Below the pieces are notes generated by a model. The model searched no databases and was not told where the DNA came from. It saw only the letters and a list, made by a program, of their open reading frames with translations. From Chitinophagaceae bacterium (GTDB lineage: Bacteria; Bacteroidota; Bacteroidia; Chitinophagales; Chitinophagaceae): 64,000 nucleotides of DNA. Every line of letters begins with the position of its first letter. Position 1 is the stretch's first letter. Position numbers and translations under genes: made by a program. The DNA lies in NCBI GenBank assembly GCA_016786885.1, contig JAEUVO010000065.1, positions 62,001 to 126,000 of the forward strand. The letters run 5' to 3'. Shown piece after piece: positions 33,463-42,770 of this stretch.

Positions 33463-34239
33463 ATGCAGGCAGTGTTTACGATAGAGAGAAAAGCGGAGAC
33501 CGGAGTTGAACCGGAGGATGTACTGACAATTAAGAACCTGTACAAATCATTCGGAAGTAACCATGTACTCATTGATTTTAATTTGGAATTATATAAAGGC
33601 GAAAATGTGGCGGTATTAGGTAAGTCAGGTTCCGGGAAATCAGTTTTGATCAAGTGCATCATTGGTTTATTAACACCTGATCAGGGAACAATTAATGTAC
33701 TGGGTCATAATATTGGTGAGTTGAATATACATGAGCTGGATGAAATCAGGACTAAAGTAGGTTTCCTGTTTCAGAGTAATGCATTGTATGATTCGATGAC
33801 AGTAAGAGAGAATCTAGAATTTCCGTTGAGGCGACACTGGATAAAACTGACAACAGCAGAAAGAACCGGTAAAGTAAAGGAAGTTTTGAATAATGTTGGG
33901 TTGGCTCACACGATAGATATGATGCCAGCAGAACTGTCCGGCGGTATGCGAAAAAGAATAGCATTAGCTAGGACCCTGATTCTGGATCCCGAAATAATTC
34001 TTTACGATGAACCCACAACCGGTCTGGATCCCATAACAGGTAAAGGGATAAGCATCCTGATCAAAGAAATGGGGGAGAAGTATAACACATCCGCCCTGCT
34101 CATTTCGCATGATATGAAGTGCATCCGTATGACGGCAGACCGTATCATTATGCTGATTGACGGGAAATGTTACGCACAGGGTACTTATGAAGAACTGAAG
34201 AAAAATAATGACGAAAAGGTTAAACAATTTTTTGAATAA
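33463..34239 (+). CDS. mlaF: MlaF-type ABC ATPase
   Basis: A 258-residue ABC ATPase with Walker A GKSGSGKSVLIKC, Q-loop FLFQSNALYDSMTV, signature LSGGMRKRIALARTLI, Walker B EIILYDEPTTGLDP and H-loop LLISHDMK. It powers the MlaE permease. The stop TAA overlaps the mlaD ATG by one base (TAATG), so translation is coupled. The first 16 residues are an extension relative to short family members. Confidence 0.95.
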   Translation: MQAVFTIERKAETGVEPEDVLTIKNLYKSFGSNHVLIDFNLELYKGENVAVLGKSGSGKSVLIKCIIGLLTPDQGTINVLGHNIGELNIHELDEIRTKVGFLFQSNALYDSMTVRENLEFPLRRHWIKLTTAERTGKVKEVLNNVGLAHTIDMMPAELSGGMRKRIALARTLILDPEIILYDEPTTGLDPITGKGISILIKEMGEKYNTSALLISHDMKCIRMTADRIIMLIDGKCYAQGTYEELKKNNDEKVKQFFE

Positions 34240-35225
34240 TGGCAAAGAAATCAATTAATAATATTAAGCTGGGAATTTTTGTATTGGCAGGCCTGGTGGT
34301 GATAATATTTGCGTTGTATATGATTGGCCGTGATACCAATATGTTTGGAAGTAATTATACCCTGAAGGTGAGGTTTGAGAATGTGCAGGGCCTAACATCG
34401 GGCAACAATGTCCGTTACGCCGGTATACAGGTAGGAACAGTAAAGAGAGTGAAAATACTGAGCGATACCCTGATTGAGGTTTCTATGCTGATAGATACGA
34501 AGATGAAAAAGTATATCCACAAAACAGATGTGGTAAGCATGAGTACTGACGGTTTAATGGGTAACCGGATATTGAATATTACTCCGGCAAAAGACGGCTA
34601 TTCCCTGGCAGAGAACGGAGATGTTCTTATTGCAAAAAGAAGTATCAGTACTGATGATATGCTGGAAACATTGGATAAAACGAACAGGAATATTAAAGAT
34701 GTTTCGGAAGAGCTTAAAATGACTTTTCTCCGGATCAATAGCAGTTCAGCATTTTGGAAACTTTTAAGTGATGAAACATTGCCCAACAACCTCAGGGCTT
34801 CTGCTGTAAGCATCAGGCATGCCGCAGTCAATGCGGATAAAATGATAGCAGATATTCATTTAATAATTAATGATGTTAAAGCAGGTAAAGGCTCGTTGGG
34901 AGCAATACTCACAGACACCGCTATCTCTTATAATCTGAACGAAGCAGTAGTCAAGATTCAGCAAGTTGGTGATCATGCTGATGAATTGGCTAAACAACTC
35001 ACAAGCATTGCAGAGACTATTAAACAAGATGTAAATACGGGCAAAGGGCCCGCACATGCTATTTTGAAAGACTCTTCGATTGTAATGAACCTGAACAATA
35101 GTCTTTCTAATATTGAAAAAGGTACAGCTTCATTTAACCAGGTAATGGAGGCATTAAAGCATAATTTCTTGTTGCGGGGCTATTTCAGAAAGCTGGAGAA
35201 GAAGCAAAAAGAAGAGCAACAATAA
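34239..35225 (+). CDS. mlaD: MCE/MlaD-family substrate-binding protein
   Basis: A 328-residue protein with an N-terminal membrane helix (LGIFVLAGLVVIIFALYMIG) and one MCE domain (about 38-115: YTLKVRFENVQGLTSGNNVRYAG and GTVKRVKI). The remaining 200 residues are alpha-helical and periplasmic, with long coiled-coil stretches that can build the tunnel seen in MCE proteins. It completes mlaEFD; mlaC/mlaB and an outer-membrane mlaA are not in this window. It is longer than the E. coli protein (183), as is common in Bacteroidota. Confidence 0.92.
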   Translation: MAKKSINNIKLGIFVLAGLVVIIFALYMIGRDTNMFGSNYTLKVRFENVQGLTSGNNVRYAGIQVGTVKRVKILSDTLIEVSMLIDTKMKKYIHKTDVVSMSTDGLMGNRILNITPAKDGYSLAENGDVLIAKRSISTDDMLETLDKTNRNIKDVSEELKMTFLRINSSSAFWKLLSDETLPNNLRASAVSIRHAAVNADKMIADIHLIINDVKAGKGSLGAILTDTAISYNLNEAVVKIQQVGDHADELAKQLTSIAETIKQDVNTGKGPAHAILKDSSIVMNLNNSLSNIEKGTASFNQVMEALKHNFLLRGYFRKLEKKQKEEQQ

Positions 35226-35245
35226 GCTGGTTATTGAATGTTGAA

Positions 35246-36538
35246 TCAGATTTCCCAATCTACAATTTCATTCACCCATTCTTCCCTGTAAGGAGTGGTG
35301 ATGCGGATATAGTTATCTGTATATCCTTCCATCATACCTGTCTTATCATGCCCTTCAAACAATACTTTGCGGTTTTGCCCTGCATGCTGCCCTGTAAAAT
35401 ACTGCATTTTCATATATGAAAGATTACGCAGGGTTTTATTCCTTTCATTCCGGATATGCATGGGTACGACTGGTTTTATACTTAATGCATGAGTATTGTC
35501 TCTTTCAGAGTAAGTAAATACATGCAGGTAAGAAACATCTAATGAATGTAAGAATTCAAAAGTCTCCTTGAAATCTTCCTCCGTTTCTCCCGGAAAACCA
35601 ACGATCACATCTACACCTATGGCACAATGTGGCATTAATGTTTTTATCAGCGCTACTCTCTCAGCATATAATTCTCTTTTATACCGACGGCGCATTGCAG
35701 CCAGTGTCTTATTACTTCCGCTTTGCAGTGGTATATGAAAATGAGGCATGAACTTGTCGCTGTTGGCTACAAACTCTATGATCTCGTTGGTCAGCAAATT
35801 CGGTTCTATAGAGGAGATGCGATAGCGCTGTATATCTTTTACCTGATCAAGCACTTTTACCAGTTCAAAAAAATTTTCTTCTCTTTCATTTATACTTACC
35901 GGTGCGCCGGCTCCATCAGGCCCTTTGCCAAAATCACCCAAATTCACACCGGTCAGTACAATTTCCTTTACGCCATTGGCGGCTAATTGTTCAGCATTTT
36001 TTATCACATTGGCGATACTATCGCTTCTGCTTTTCCCTCTTGCCATCGGGATAGTACAGAAAGAACAGGTGTAGTCACAGCCATCCTGCACTTTTAAAAA
36101 AGTCCTGGTACGGTCATTTACCGACCAGGAGGAATGGAACCCGGACACTTCTTCGATATCACAACTGCAAATTTTTGCTGAGTCGCCTTTGGCTAGTTCA
36201 CGGATATGCTGAGCGATATTGAATTTTTCCGCAGCGCCAAGTACTAAGTGCACTCCGGGTATAGCAGAAATCTCTTTGGGTTTCAACTGGGCATAACAAC
36301 CGGTGATAACCACAAAACTTTCCGGAGCTTTTCGTTGTATCCGGCGTACCAGTTGACGGCATTCTTTATCGGCATTATCGGTTACAGAACAGGTATTGAT
36401 GACATATACGTCTGCCAGGTCATCAAACTCTTTTTTCTCAAATCCTTCCTGTTCCAGCATACGGGAAAGGGAAGATGTTTCGGAGAAATTGAGCTTGCAG
36501 CCGAGAGTATGAAACGCCACTGTTCTTGATTCTGCCAT
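35246..36538 (-). CDS. mtaB: tRNA (t6A37) methylthiotransferase MtaB
   Basis: A 430-residue radical-SAM enzyme that converts t6A37 to ms2t6A in tRNA. The N-terminal UPF0004 domain has TLGCKLNFSETSS and the Cys residues in NTCSVT and ITGCYAQ. The radical-SAM cluster motif is CDYTCSFCTIP (CxxxCxxC). The domain GVDVIVGFPGETEEDF follows, and a C-terminal TRAM region (VLFEGHD...YTDNYIRI). Six Cys for two [4Fe-4S] clusters are present. It has its own promoter box upstream. Confidence 0.95.
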   Translation of the reverse strand: MAESRTVAFHTLGCKLNFSETSSLSRMLEQEGFEKKEFDDLADVYVINTCSVTDNADKECRQLVRRIQRKAPESFVVITGCYAQLKPKEISAIPGVHLVLGAAEKFNIAQHIRELAKGDSAKICSCDIEEVSGFHSSWSVNDRTRTFLKVQDGCDYTCSFCTIPMARGKSRSDSIANVIKNAEQLAANGVKEIVLTGVNLGDFGKGPDGAGAPVSINEREENFFELVKVLDQVKDIQRYRISSIEPNLLTNEIIEFVANSDKFMPHFHIPLQSGSNKTLAAMRRRYKRELYAERVALIKTLMPHCAIGVDVIVGFPGETEEDFKETFEFLHSLDVSYLHVFTYSERDNTHALSIKPVVPMHIRNERNKTLRNLSYMKMQYFTGQHAGQNRKVLFEGHDKTGMMEGYTDNYIRITTPYREEWVNEIVDWEI

Positions 36539-36546
36539 AGAGCCTG

Positions 36547-36554
36547 CAAAAATA
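36547..36554 (-). promoter_or_regulatory. -7 promoter box of mtaB
   Basis: The minus strand reads TATTTTTG, a perfect TAnnTTTG match, 8 nt before the mtaB ATG. Confidence 0.5.
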
Positions 36555-36564
36555 TGTTTTAATG

Positions 36565-36587
36565 TTTAAGGTTTAAAGTTTAAAGTT
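36565..36587. repeat. aagtttaaa low-complexity intergenic repeat
   Basis: Tandem units tttaagg, tttaaag, tttaaag, tt in the gap between divergent mtaB and the DUF4258 gene; the same family as the repeats before the ALDH gene and upstream of the SDR-type dehydrogenase gene at 16776. Confidence 0.5.
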
Positions 36588-36641
36588 GGCGAATCAGTTA
36601 GCTCTGCTCTGCATTCTGTATTTTTATCCAAATATTTGATA

Positions 36642-37115
36642 GTGAACAGAAAATGGCTTCCTTATGTTTTGATGGCATTGATGGTAATTGCCATCATACT
36701 CATCAGGCAGTGCAATAACAGCAACGAACCGGCGCCAAAGCCAAAGGTGACGGACAATGACAAGCCAAAAGACCCGGCCAGTAATCCTACTGACAGGGAT
36801 AAAGGCTTTGACCGTCGGACTTCTTATCTCGACTACAGCAACCATGCAAAATGCCGGATGCAATGCAGGAAGATTTCACAGGCAGAGGTAGAAGAGATCA
36901 TGCTGGACGGAAAGATAAATTACAATAAAAGTGATTTGCAAAATGCAAGATGCCCCCGTTATGCAGTAGAAGGAGTTACAAAGGACGACCAGCGGGTACG
37001 TATAGTTTTTGCCCAATGCAATGATAAAACGGTGGTAGTAACGGTAATTGATCTTGAAACAGATTTTAAATGTGATTGCCCGGGTGATGACGATAAATAC
37101 AAAAACCGTAACTGA
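36642..37115 (+). CDS. membrane-anchored DUF4258 protein
   Basis: A 157-residue protein: an N-terminal transmembrane helix (YVLMALMVIAIILI), a low-complexity charged linker (about 25-55, rich in Lys, Asp and Pro) and a DUF4258 domain with the motif HAKCRMQCRKISQAEVEEIM, then RYAVEG and TVVVTVIDL strands. Six Cys occur in the domain and tail (KCDCPGDD). No ATG precedes the helix: the frame has TTG at 36636 and GTG at 36642; GTG is chosen and the start is uncertain. The stop overlaps plsC by one base (TGATG). Function unknown. Confidence 0.78.
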   Translation: MNRKWLPYVLMALMVIAIILIRQCNNSNEPAPKPKVTDNDKPKDPASNPTDRDKGFDRRTSYLDYSNHAKCRMQCRKISQAEVEEIMLDGKINYNKSDLQNARCPRYAVEGVTKDDQRVRIVFAQCNDKTVVVTVIDLETDFKCDCPGDDDKYKNRN

Positions 37116-37876
37116 TGAAGGTATTACTTGCACCACTTAAATGGCTTTATAGTATTTATGCTGCCGTCACCTTTATTGCTGTCATGTTTATCATTTTCCC
37201 CTTTGCTATCATCAGTAGTTTTTTTGGTAGGATAAAAGGTGGCAATATGGTGATGAGGCTTTGTATGTTGTGGGCCGATCTATGGTTTTTTCTGGCTTTT
37301 ATCTGGCATAAGAAAATGTATGAAGCGCCACATGACAAGTCAAAGTCGTACATCTTTGTCAGCAATCATATTTCCTATATTGATGCAGCCATTATCCCAA
37401 AAGCTTACCGGCAACCCATCAGGCCATTAGGCAAAGTTGAGATGAGCAAGGTTCCGGTTTTTGGGTTCATTTATCGTAATGCCATCGTAACAGTTGACCG
37501 CAGCAGCGCTTCCAACAGGGCCAATAGTGTACGGATATTAAAATCACTGATCAATAAAGGTATTTCTGTACTGGTTTTTCCAGAAGGCACATTTAATATG
37601 ACAACGCAACCGCTGAAAGATTTCTATGACGGAGCTTTCAGGGTGGCTATTGAAACACAGACACCAGTTAAGCCGGTTTTATTCCTCGATGCATACCGGA
37701 GAATGCCCTATGAGAGTTTGTTTTCAATGTCACCAGGACGGAGCCGGATTGTTTACCTCGATGAAATTCAGGTAACCGGTTATACACTTTCAGATGTTGC
37801 CTTACTGAAAGATGAAGTATTTGCATTGATGGAAAGAAAATTGGTTGAGTACGGCGCCGCCTGGCGCAGGGAGTAG
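37115..37876 (+). CDS. plsC: 1-acyl-sn-glycerol-3-phosphate acyltransferase
   Basis: A 253-residue membrane acyltransferase that converts lysophosphatidate to phosphatidate. It has an N-terminal hydrophobic segment (about 10-35), the catalytic HX4D motif in VSNHISYIDAA, the acceptor-binding VDRSSASNRA region and the VFPEGTF motif. Length is standard. It is translationally coupled to the DUF4258 gene (TGATG). The priA frame begins 44 bp after its stop codon. Confidence 0.93.
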   Translation: MKVLLAPLKWLYSIYAAVTFIAVMFIIFPFAIISSFFGRIKGGNMVMRLCMLWADLWFFLAFIWHKKMYEAPHDKSKSYIFVSNHISYIDAAIIPKAYRQPIRPLGKVEMSKVPVFGFIYRNAIVTVDRSSASNRANSVRILKSLINKGISVLVFPEGTFNMTTQPLKDFYDGAFRVAIETQTPVKPVLFLDAYRRMPYESLFSMSPGRSRIVYLDEIQVTGYTLSDVALLKDEVFALMERKLVEYGAAWRRE

Positions 37877-37919
37877 TATCCTTTTTTCAGCTAAATTGAG
37901 CCTCCAAATTCATCTTTTT

Positions 37920-40361
37920 TTGTTTGCAGAAATCATCATACCCGCCGCTTTACCTAAAAATTACACATGGTCAGTTCCTGCGCATTTACAGGAGTTGATC
38001 AAAGTGGGCTGCCGGGTAGAAGTAAACCTTGGTAAAAGCAAGAAATATGCGGGGGTGGTTAAAAGATTGCATGAAGAGAAACCTGAATTCTTCGAGACAA
38101 AGGATGTTTTGAATGTACTGGATGCGGAGCCTGTTGTATTTGAAGAACAATTGAAATTGTGGGATTGGATCGCATCATACTATATGTGCAGTGAGGGAGA
38201 AGTGATGGCTGCCGCATTACCGGCGCATTTCAAATTGTCAAGTGAAACGATACTGGTTTACAATGAGGAATACGGAGATGATTTTTCCTCTCTTGATCAT
38301 GATGAATATATTGTTGGAGAAGCATTGCTGATAAAAAAAGAACTAACCTTATCCGAAATTCAGGAAATACTCGACTCACACAACGTATATCCTGTTATCA
38401 ACAGGATGATCCAAAAAAAAGTTTGTTATGTATGGGAGGCATTAAAGCAAACTTATGCACCAAAAAAGGAAATCTATATACTGCTGAACCCGGAATATGA
38501 TAATGAAGATAAACTTTCTGATTTGCTGAACAACTGGACAAGGGCGCCGAAACAAATGGAGTTGCTGTTAAGTTACCTTCACCTGCTAAAGACCGAAGGC
38601 GAAGTAGTAAAATCTTCTTTACTTAAAAAGTCTGGAGCTTCAGAAGCCCAGTTGAAAGGGTTGGTGGAAAAGAATATACTTCGCACCGAGAAAAGAAATG
38701 TTGACCGTATCCAATACCTGCCAAAGAATGTGACCATCGATTTTGAGCTGACCGAAATCCAGCAAATTGCTTTTGAACAGGTAAGAGAGCAACTTCAGGG
38801 AAAAGCTGTCTGCCTATTGCATGGTGTTACATCAAGCGGCAAAACGAATATTTACATCAGGCTGATTGAAGAATACATCAAACAGGGGAAACAGGTATTG
38901 TACATGCTGCCGGAGATTGCATTGACCTCACAGGTAATCCGCAGGCTCCAAAAACATTTTGGCGGATATATCGGTATCTATCATTCCAAATTTTCGCAAA
39001 ATGAAAGGGTGGAGATATGGAATAAAGTTAAGAATGGCGAATTGAGAGTGATACTCGGGGCAAGATCATCGGTGTTTCTTCCTTTTCAAAACCTGGGACT
39101 GGTGATCTGTGATGAAGAACATGATACCTCTTTTAAGCAACAGGAGCCGGCGCCAAGGTACAATGGCAGGGATGCGGCGATATATTTTGCTTCGCTGTTT
39201 GGAGCAAAGACCTTACTAGGCAGCGGTACGCCGTCTATTGAGAGTTATTATAATGCTGCAACCGGCAAATATGGTTTAGTGGAACTGCTGCAACGCTATG
39301 GCGATCTGAAACTGCCGCCCATCCAGTTTGTGGATACAAGAAGTATTGTTCAGAAAGACAAATCAAAGATCATATTATCACCGGCGCTGATTGAAGCCGT
39401 GAAGGAAGTGATAGAAAGAGGGAAACAGGTTATACTTTTTCAAAATCGACGTGGCTATGCACCTTACCAGGTATGCAGTGTTTGTGGTTGGATACCACAA
39501 TGCAAGTACTGTGATGTATCACTGACCTATCACAAACTCAGTAATAAACTAGTTTGCCACTATTGTGGCACTACTTATCCTCCGGTTCACACCTGTGCTG
39601 CTTGTGGCAGTGATAAATTTGTGCAACGGAATTTTGGTACGGAAAAAATTGAAGAACAATTACAGGAGATTTTCCCCGAAGCCAAAGTAGCGAGAATGGA
39701 TATTGATACCGTGAAAGGGAAAAATGCCCATGATGTACTGATTCAGCAGTTTGAACAGAAAAGAATTGATATACTTGTCGGCACACAAATGGTAGTGAAA
39801 GGACTGGATTTTGATAATGTAGATCTTGTTGGCATTTTGGATGCAGACGGGTTATTGCATTTTGCCGATTTCCGGGTGCATGAAAGAGCCTTTCAACTGA
39901 TGGAGCAGGTGAGTGGCCGTGCCGGACGAAAGGAAGAAACAGGAAAGGTGCTGGTTCAAACATCGCAGCCGCAACATCCCTTGCTGCAGATTGTGCAACA
40001 GCATGATTATAAGATGATGTTTACAGAAGAGCTGAAGAAACGAAAGGAGTTTGCTTACCCGCCTTTTTCCCGCATCATTCATCTCACATTTAAGCATAAG
40101 ATAAAAGAGGTAGTGGAACGGGCTGCTGTTCATTATGCCAATACATTGAAGAACAAGTATGGTAATTACATTGTAGGCCCTGCCGAACCAGTTATTGGCC
40201 GTATCCGCAACCAGTACTTAATGGAACTGCTGCTGAAACTGCCTCGTGACAGCAAAACTATTAATCAATGTAAAAAAGACCTGCTGGAACAAATAGCCAT
40301 CCTGCACCAGGATAAAAGCTTTAGGAGTGTGACAGTAGTGGCGGATGTTGATGCGGTGTAG
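37920..40361 (+). CDS. priA: primosomal protein N' (PriA helicase)
   Basis: An 813-residue replication-restart helicase. The family N-terminus FAEIIIPAALPKNYTWSVP begins at once after the TTG at 37920, so this start is preferred; an earlier in-frame TTG at 37845 would add 25 unrelated residues inside plsC. Helicase motifs are GVTSSGKTNIYIRLI (Walker A), CDEEHD (DEEH box) and GSGTPSIESY. The zinc-binding insertion follows: CSVCGWIPQCKYCDVSLTY, with later CHYCG and CAACGS (eight Cys in all). It restarts stalled forks. Confidence 0.93.
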   Translation: MFAEIIIPAALPKNYTWSVPAHLQELIKVGCRVEVNLGKSKKYAGVVKRLHEEKPEFFETKDVLNVLDAEPVVFEEQLKLWDWIASYYMCSEGEVMAAALPAHFKLSSETILVYNEEYGDDFSSLDHDEYIVGEALLIKKELTLSEIQEILDSHNVYPVINRMIQKKVCYVWEALKQTYAPKKEIYILLNPEYDNEDKLSDLLNNWTRAPKQMELLLSYLHLLKTEGEVVKSSLLKKSGASEAQLKGLVEKNILRTEKRNVDRIQYLPKNVTIDFELTEIQQIAFEQVREQLQGKAVCLLHGVTSSGKTNIYIRLIEEYIKQGKQVLYMLPEIALTSQVIRRLQKHFGGYIGIYHSKFSQNERVEIWNKVKNGELRVILGARSSVFLPFQNLGLVICDEEHDTSFKQQEPAPRYNGRDAAIYFASLFGAKTLLGSGTPSIESYYNAATGKYGLVELLQRYGDLKLPPIQFVDTRSIVQKDKSKIILSPALIEAVKEVIERGKQVILFQNRRGYAPYQVCSVCGWIPQCKYCDVSLTYHKLSNKLVCHYCGTTYPPVHTCAACGSDKFVQRNFGTEKIEEQLQEIFPEAKVARMDIDTVKGKNAHDVLIQQFEQKRIDILVGTQMVVKGLDFDNVDLVGILDADGLLHFADFRVHERAFQLMEQVSGRAGRKEETGKVLVQTSQPQHPLLQIVQQHDYKMMFTEELKKRKEFAYPPFSRIIHLTFKHKIKEVVERAAVHYANTLKNKYGNYIVGPAEPVIGRIRNQYLMELLLKLPRDSKTINQCKKDLLEQIAILHQDKSFRSVTVVADVDAV

Positions 40362-40402
40362 AGGGTATTTTGTTTAAAGGTTGCAATTTGTTACATCCTC
40401 AA

Positions 40403-40945
40403 TTAAAACCAGATACCTACACCGAATCGGAGATTATTTCTTTTTCCGTCATTAATATCAAATGATTCATCCTTGAATTGCTTTGACAATCCAATAGAAT
40501 AACGCCCCTCAGCAAATATTCGCTTCGTAAAATTAAACTGTGCACCTGTTTCTATGGATACGCCACAGAAACCTGATTTATTTGCTTTTCTGACATCAAA
40601 TTTATCAGCGGCGAAATCCAGTTTGGGTCCCAGGAAAACACTCAATTTCGAATTCAGCATTTGCTTTATATGAATGGGGGCTTCGATAAAATGCCAGTCG
40701 TTCACCCAGGCAAATAGTAATTCATTTACTAAAAAAGTAGTAGGTCCAATGTGGGTTTCTGTAAATAGTGCACCATAGACTGAGGTGCCGGTAAAACCGG
40801 TCTTATCGCCATCAGTTTCAACACCGTTGATAACAGTATGGTTCAATCCACCCTTGATGCCGAAACGGGTTTTCTTTTGGGTTTGTGCTGAAAGCTGGCT
40901 TACAATGCATAAGCTCACTAAAACGGGGACAAATATATTTTTCAT
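40403..40945 (-). CDS. PorT-like outer-membrane beta-barrel protein
   Basis: A 180-residue protein with a signal peptide (MKNIFVPVLVSLCIVSQLSAQ) and a small barrel pattern: FGIKGGLNHT, TSVYGALFTETHIG, LSVFLGPKLDFAAD, SGFCGVSIETGAQFNF, FAEGRYSIGLSK and a final aromatic-ended strand RFGVGIWF. This is the outer_membrane_beta-barrel (PorT/OMP_b-brl_2) type common in Bacteroidota. Function unknown; it stands alone between convergent priA and a divergent gene. Confidence 0.85.
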   Translation of the reverse strand: MKNIFVPVLVSLCIVSQLSAQTQKKTRFGIKGGLNHTVINGVETDGDKTGFTGTSVYGALFTETHIGPTTFLVNELLFAWVNDWHFIEAPIHIKQMLNSKLSVFLGPKLDFAADKFDVRKANKSGFCGVSIETGAQFNFTKRIFAEGRYSIGLSKQFKDESFDINDGKRNNLRFGVGIWF

Positions 40946-41054
40946 TTTCGTTTAAGATTTATTCAATAATAAAAGAGTAGTTCCTGAATGCCATTTTAAC
41001 GGAGTTTATTTGCTTCTATTGCGTTAGAAGAAATTTTATAACTATATTACTTCA

Positions 41055-41735
41055 ATGTTAGGTATTGTCATTCAACTGGCTATCTCCTGGCTGGTAGTAT
41101 GGTTATTTGAAAAAGGTAATTTGAATTGCCTTGGATTACTTCCTGCCAAAAAAAGATTGGCCGACTTTGGTTTATTTTTTATTATCACAGCAGCTTGCTC
41201 CGCTCTCGTTTTTTTGTTGCAAATGCTTATTGCTAAACAAAGCTGGCAGCTAAACCCTGATATAAGTTTTTTACTTATTCTGAAAGGAATTTGGTTTGTT
41301 GTCAAGGCAGTTTTATTTGAAGAGCTGATATTCAGGGGAGTGCTATTGTATGTATTAATAAAGAAAATAGGGGCAACAAAGGCAATTGTAATTTCGGCTG
41401 CAGCTTTTGGTATCTATCACTGGTTTTCTCATGAACTCTGGGGCAACCCGGTACAAATGGCAATCGAGTTTTTTACTTCCGGCGCTATGGGATTGGTACT
41501 GGCTTATGGTTATACTAAAACAAATTCTTTGTATGTGCCTGTAGCTATTCATTTAGGCTGGAATATTGTCCAGATGGTTGTTTTTTCCGGGAATACCATC
41601 GGTGAGCAGGTTTTTATAGAAGTGCTGCGCCAGCCTGTTGTTACGGTTTCTTATTTCAGCTATTTTATTATGCTGTTACTACCGATTGTGAGTTGTTTGA
41701 TGATTAATTGGTGGATGCTTAAGAAATATAAGTAA
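41055..41735 (+). CDS. CPBP-family (CAAX/Abi) intramembrane metalloprotease
   Basis: A 226-residue protein with about six transmembrane helices. The three CPBP motifs are present: EELIFRGVLL (EExxxR), AAFGIYHWF (FxxxH) and the third His in IHLGWNIVQM. Bacterial members process peptides or act in immunity-like or bacteriocin contexts, but most are uncharacterised. There is no neighbouring peptide gene here, so the substrate is unknown. Confidence 0.87.
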   Translation: MLGIVIQLAISWLVVWLFEKGNLNCLGLLPAKKRLADFGLFFIITAACSALVFLLQMLIAKQSWQLNPDISFLLILKGIWFVVKAVLFEELIFRGVLLYVLIKKIGATKAIVISAAAFGIYHWFSHELWGNPVQMAIEFFTSGAMGLVLAYGYTKTNSLYVPVAIHLGWNIVQMVVFSGNTIGEQVFIEVLRQPVVTVSYFSYFIMLLLPIVSCLMINWWMLKKYK

Positions 41736-41791
41736 CCCGTACTCACGATGCATGAAAATGATTAGTTATCCGGATGATTTGTATAAATAGC

Positions 41792-42715
41792 TTATTTAAC
41801 TTCCAGCGCCACTGTTCCGAAGTTTTCCATGTCTTTTTTCTTTGTAGTCTTTCTCTTAACGGTTAAAAGAATACGACCAGGCTTATCAACGATAATGGTG
41901 TATTTATCTCCCTGGTTGTGGGAGATAGAGCCATTGGAGAGTGTTATCTCCAGGTCTTCCGGCTTAATGCCCAGGCGATCAACAGTGATTTCAATGTCGT
42001 TTGGTTTGCCGGCAGTAAGCGTATAAGTAGATAGTTCAATGTCAGAGACAACCATAAATGTAACAGGCTGCTTACGATAAGCTTTGACTGTTGAGCCATT
42101 ATTGATAGCTGGTAACCATTTAGGGCCTTTCAAAATAACTTTCACTACCTCTTCCTCCATGCCGAAGCCATGTTTTGTCAGTGGTTTTACATCACTTATA
42201 TTTCCTTCTTTGTCAACGACGAATTGTACAATGACAGTATATGCACCGGGTGGTGCAAAATTTTCTGAAGGGATAGCTGCGTTTACATTCCTTTCCAGGA
42301 ATTTTCTCCAGGCAGGAGATCCGCCCGCAAAGGATGCCTCGATCTCTACTTTGTCGTAAACGATGTGGTCTGTGTTTCCTGTTGCTGTCAATTTTGTATC
42401 AATGACCTTAACATCTTTTAGTTGAAATTCTATCACTCCGGCTTTACCTCTTTCCCCGTATTTATCAGTGGCATGCTTATCCTTCAGCACATTCATGCTT
42501 TGAATAATGCCAGGCGAGAAAAGTGTATTTACATCTTTTTTTAACTCACGGATCGTTCCGGCCGGGATTCCATTAACAACAATAAGAATGTTTGAATCGA
42601 CAGGATTAGCCAGTGAAGAGTGTATTGGTTTTGTAGTATCCTGCAGTTGTTTGTCGTTCTGAGTAAAACCAAAAGTGCTGACAAGTAAACCAGTGCATAT
42701 CAGATATATTTTCAT
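41792..42715 (-). CDS. exported protein with TonB-plug-like, TonB C-terminal and GldM-like segments
   Basis: A 307-residue protein with a signal peptide (MKIYLICTGLLVSTFGF). Residues about 40-95 resemble a TonB-receptor plug strand set (ILIVVNGIPAGTI, IQSMNVLKDKHATDKYGERG, AGVIEF). Residues about 120-225 carry a TonB_C-like domain (GAYTVIVQFVVDKEGNISDVKPL and VVKVILKGPKWLPAINNG). Residues about 230-300 resemble a GldM-type beta domain (TAGKPNDIEITVDRLGI). It has no membrane anchor other than the cleaved signal, so it is unlike true TonB. Function unknown; an envelope adaptor is the best guess. Confidence 0.75.
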   Translation of the reverse strand: MKIYLICTGLLVSTFGFTQNDKQLQDTTKPIHSSLANPVDSNILIVVNGIPAGTIRELKKDVNTLFSPGIIQSMNVLKDKHATDKYGERGKAGVIEFQLKDVKVIDTKLTATGNTDHIVYDKVEIEASFAGGSPAWRKFLERNVNAAIPSENFAPPGAYTVIVQFVVDKEGNISDVKPLTKHGFGMEEEVVKVILKGPKWLPAINNGSTVKAYRKQPVTFMVVSDIELSTYTLTAGKPNDIEITVDRLGIKPEDLEITLSNGSISHNQGDKYTIIVDKPGRILLTVKRKTTKKKDMENFGTVALEVK

Positions 42716-42770
42716 AGTTACATTATGAGGTCATAAAATTACTTCAGTATCCTTAATGTTTAAAAGTAAA

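Noticed and set aside
37845..37919. PriA starting inside plsC
   Set aside because: Those residues do not resemble PriA, while family similarity begins right after the TTG at 37920.
40403..40945. Outer-membrane protein as part of a type IX secretion locus (PorT)
   Set aside because: Only the small-barrel fold is seen; no other secretion-system genes are nearby.
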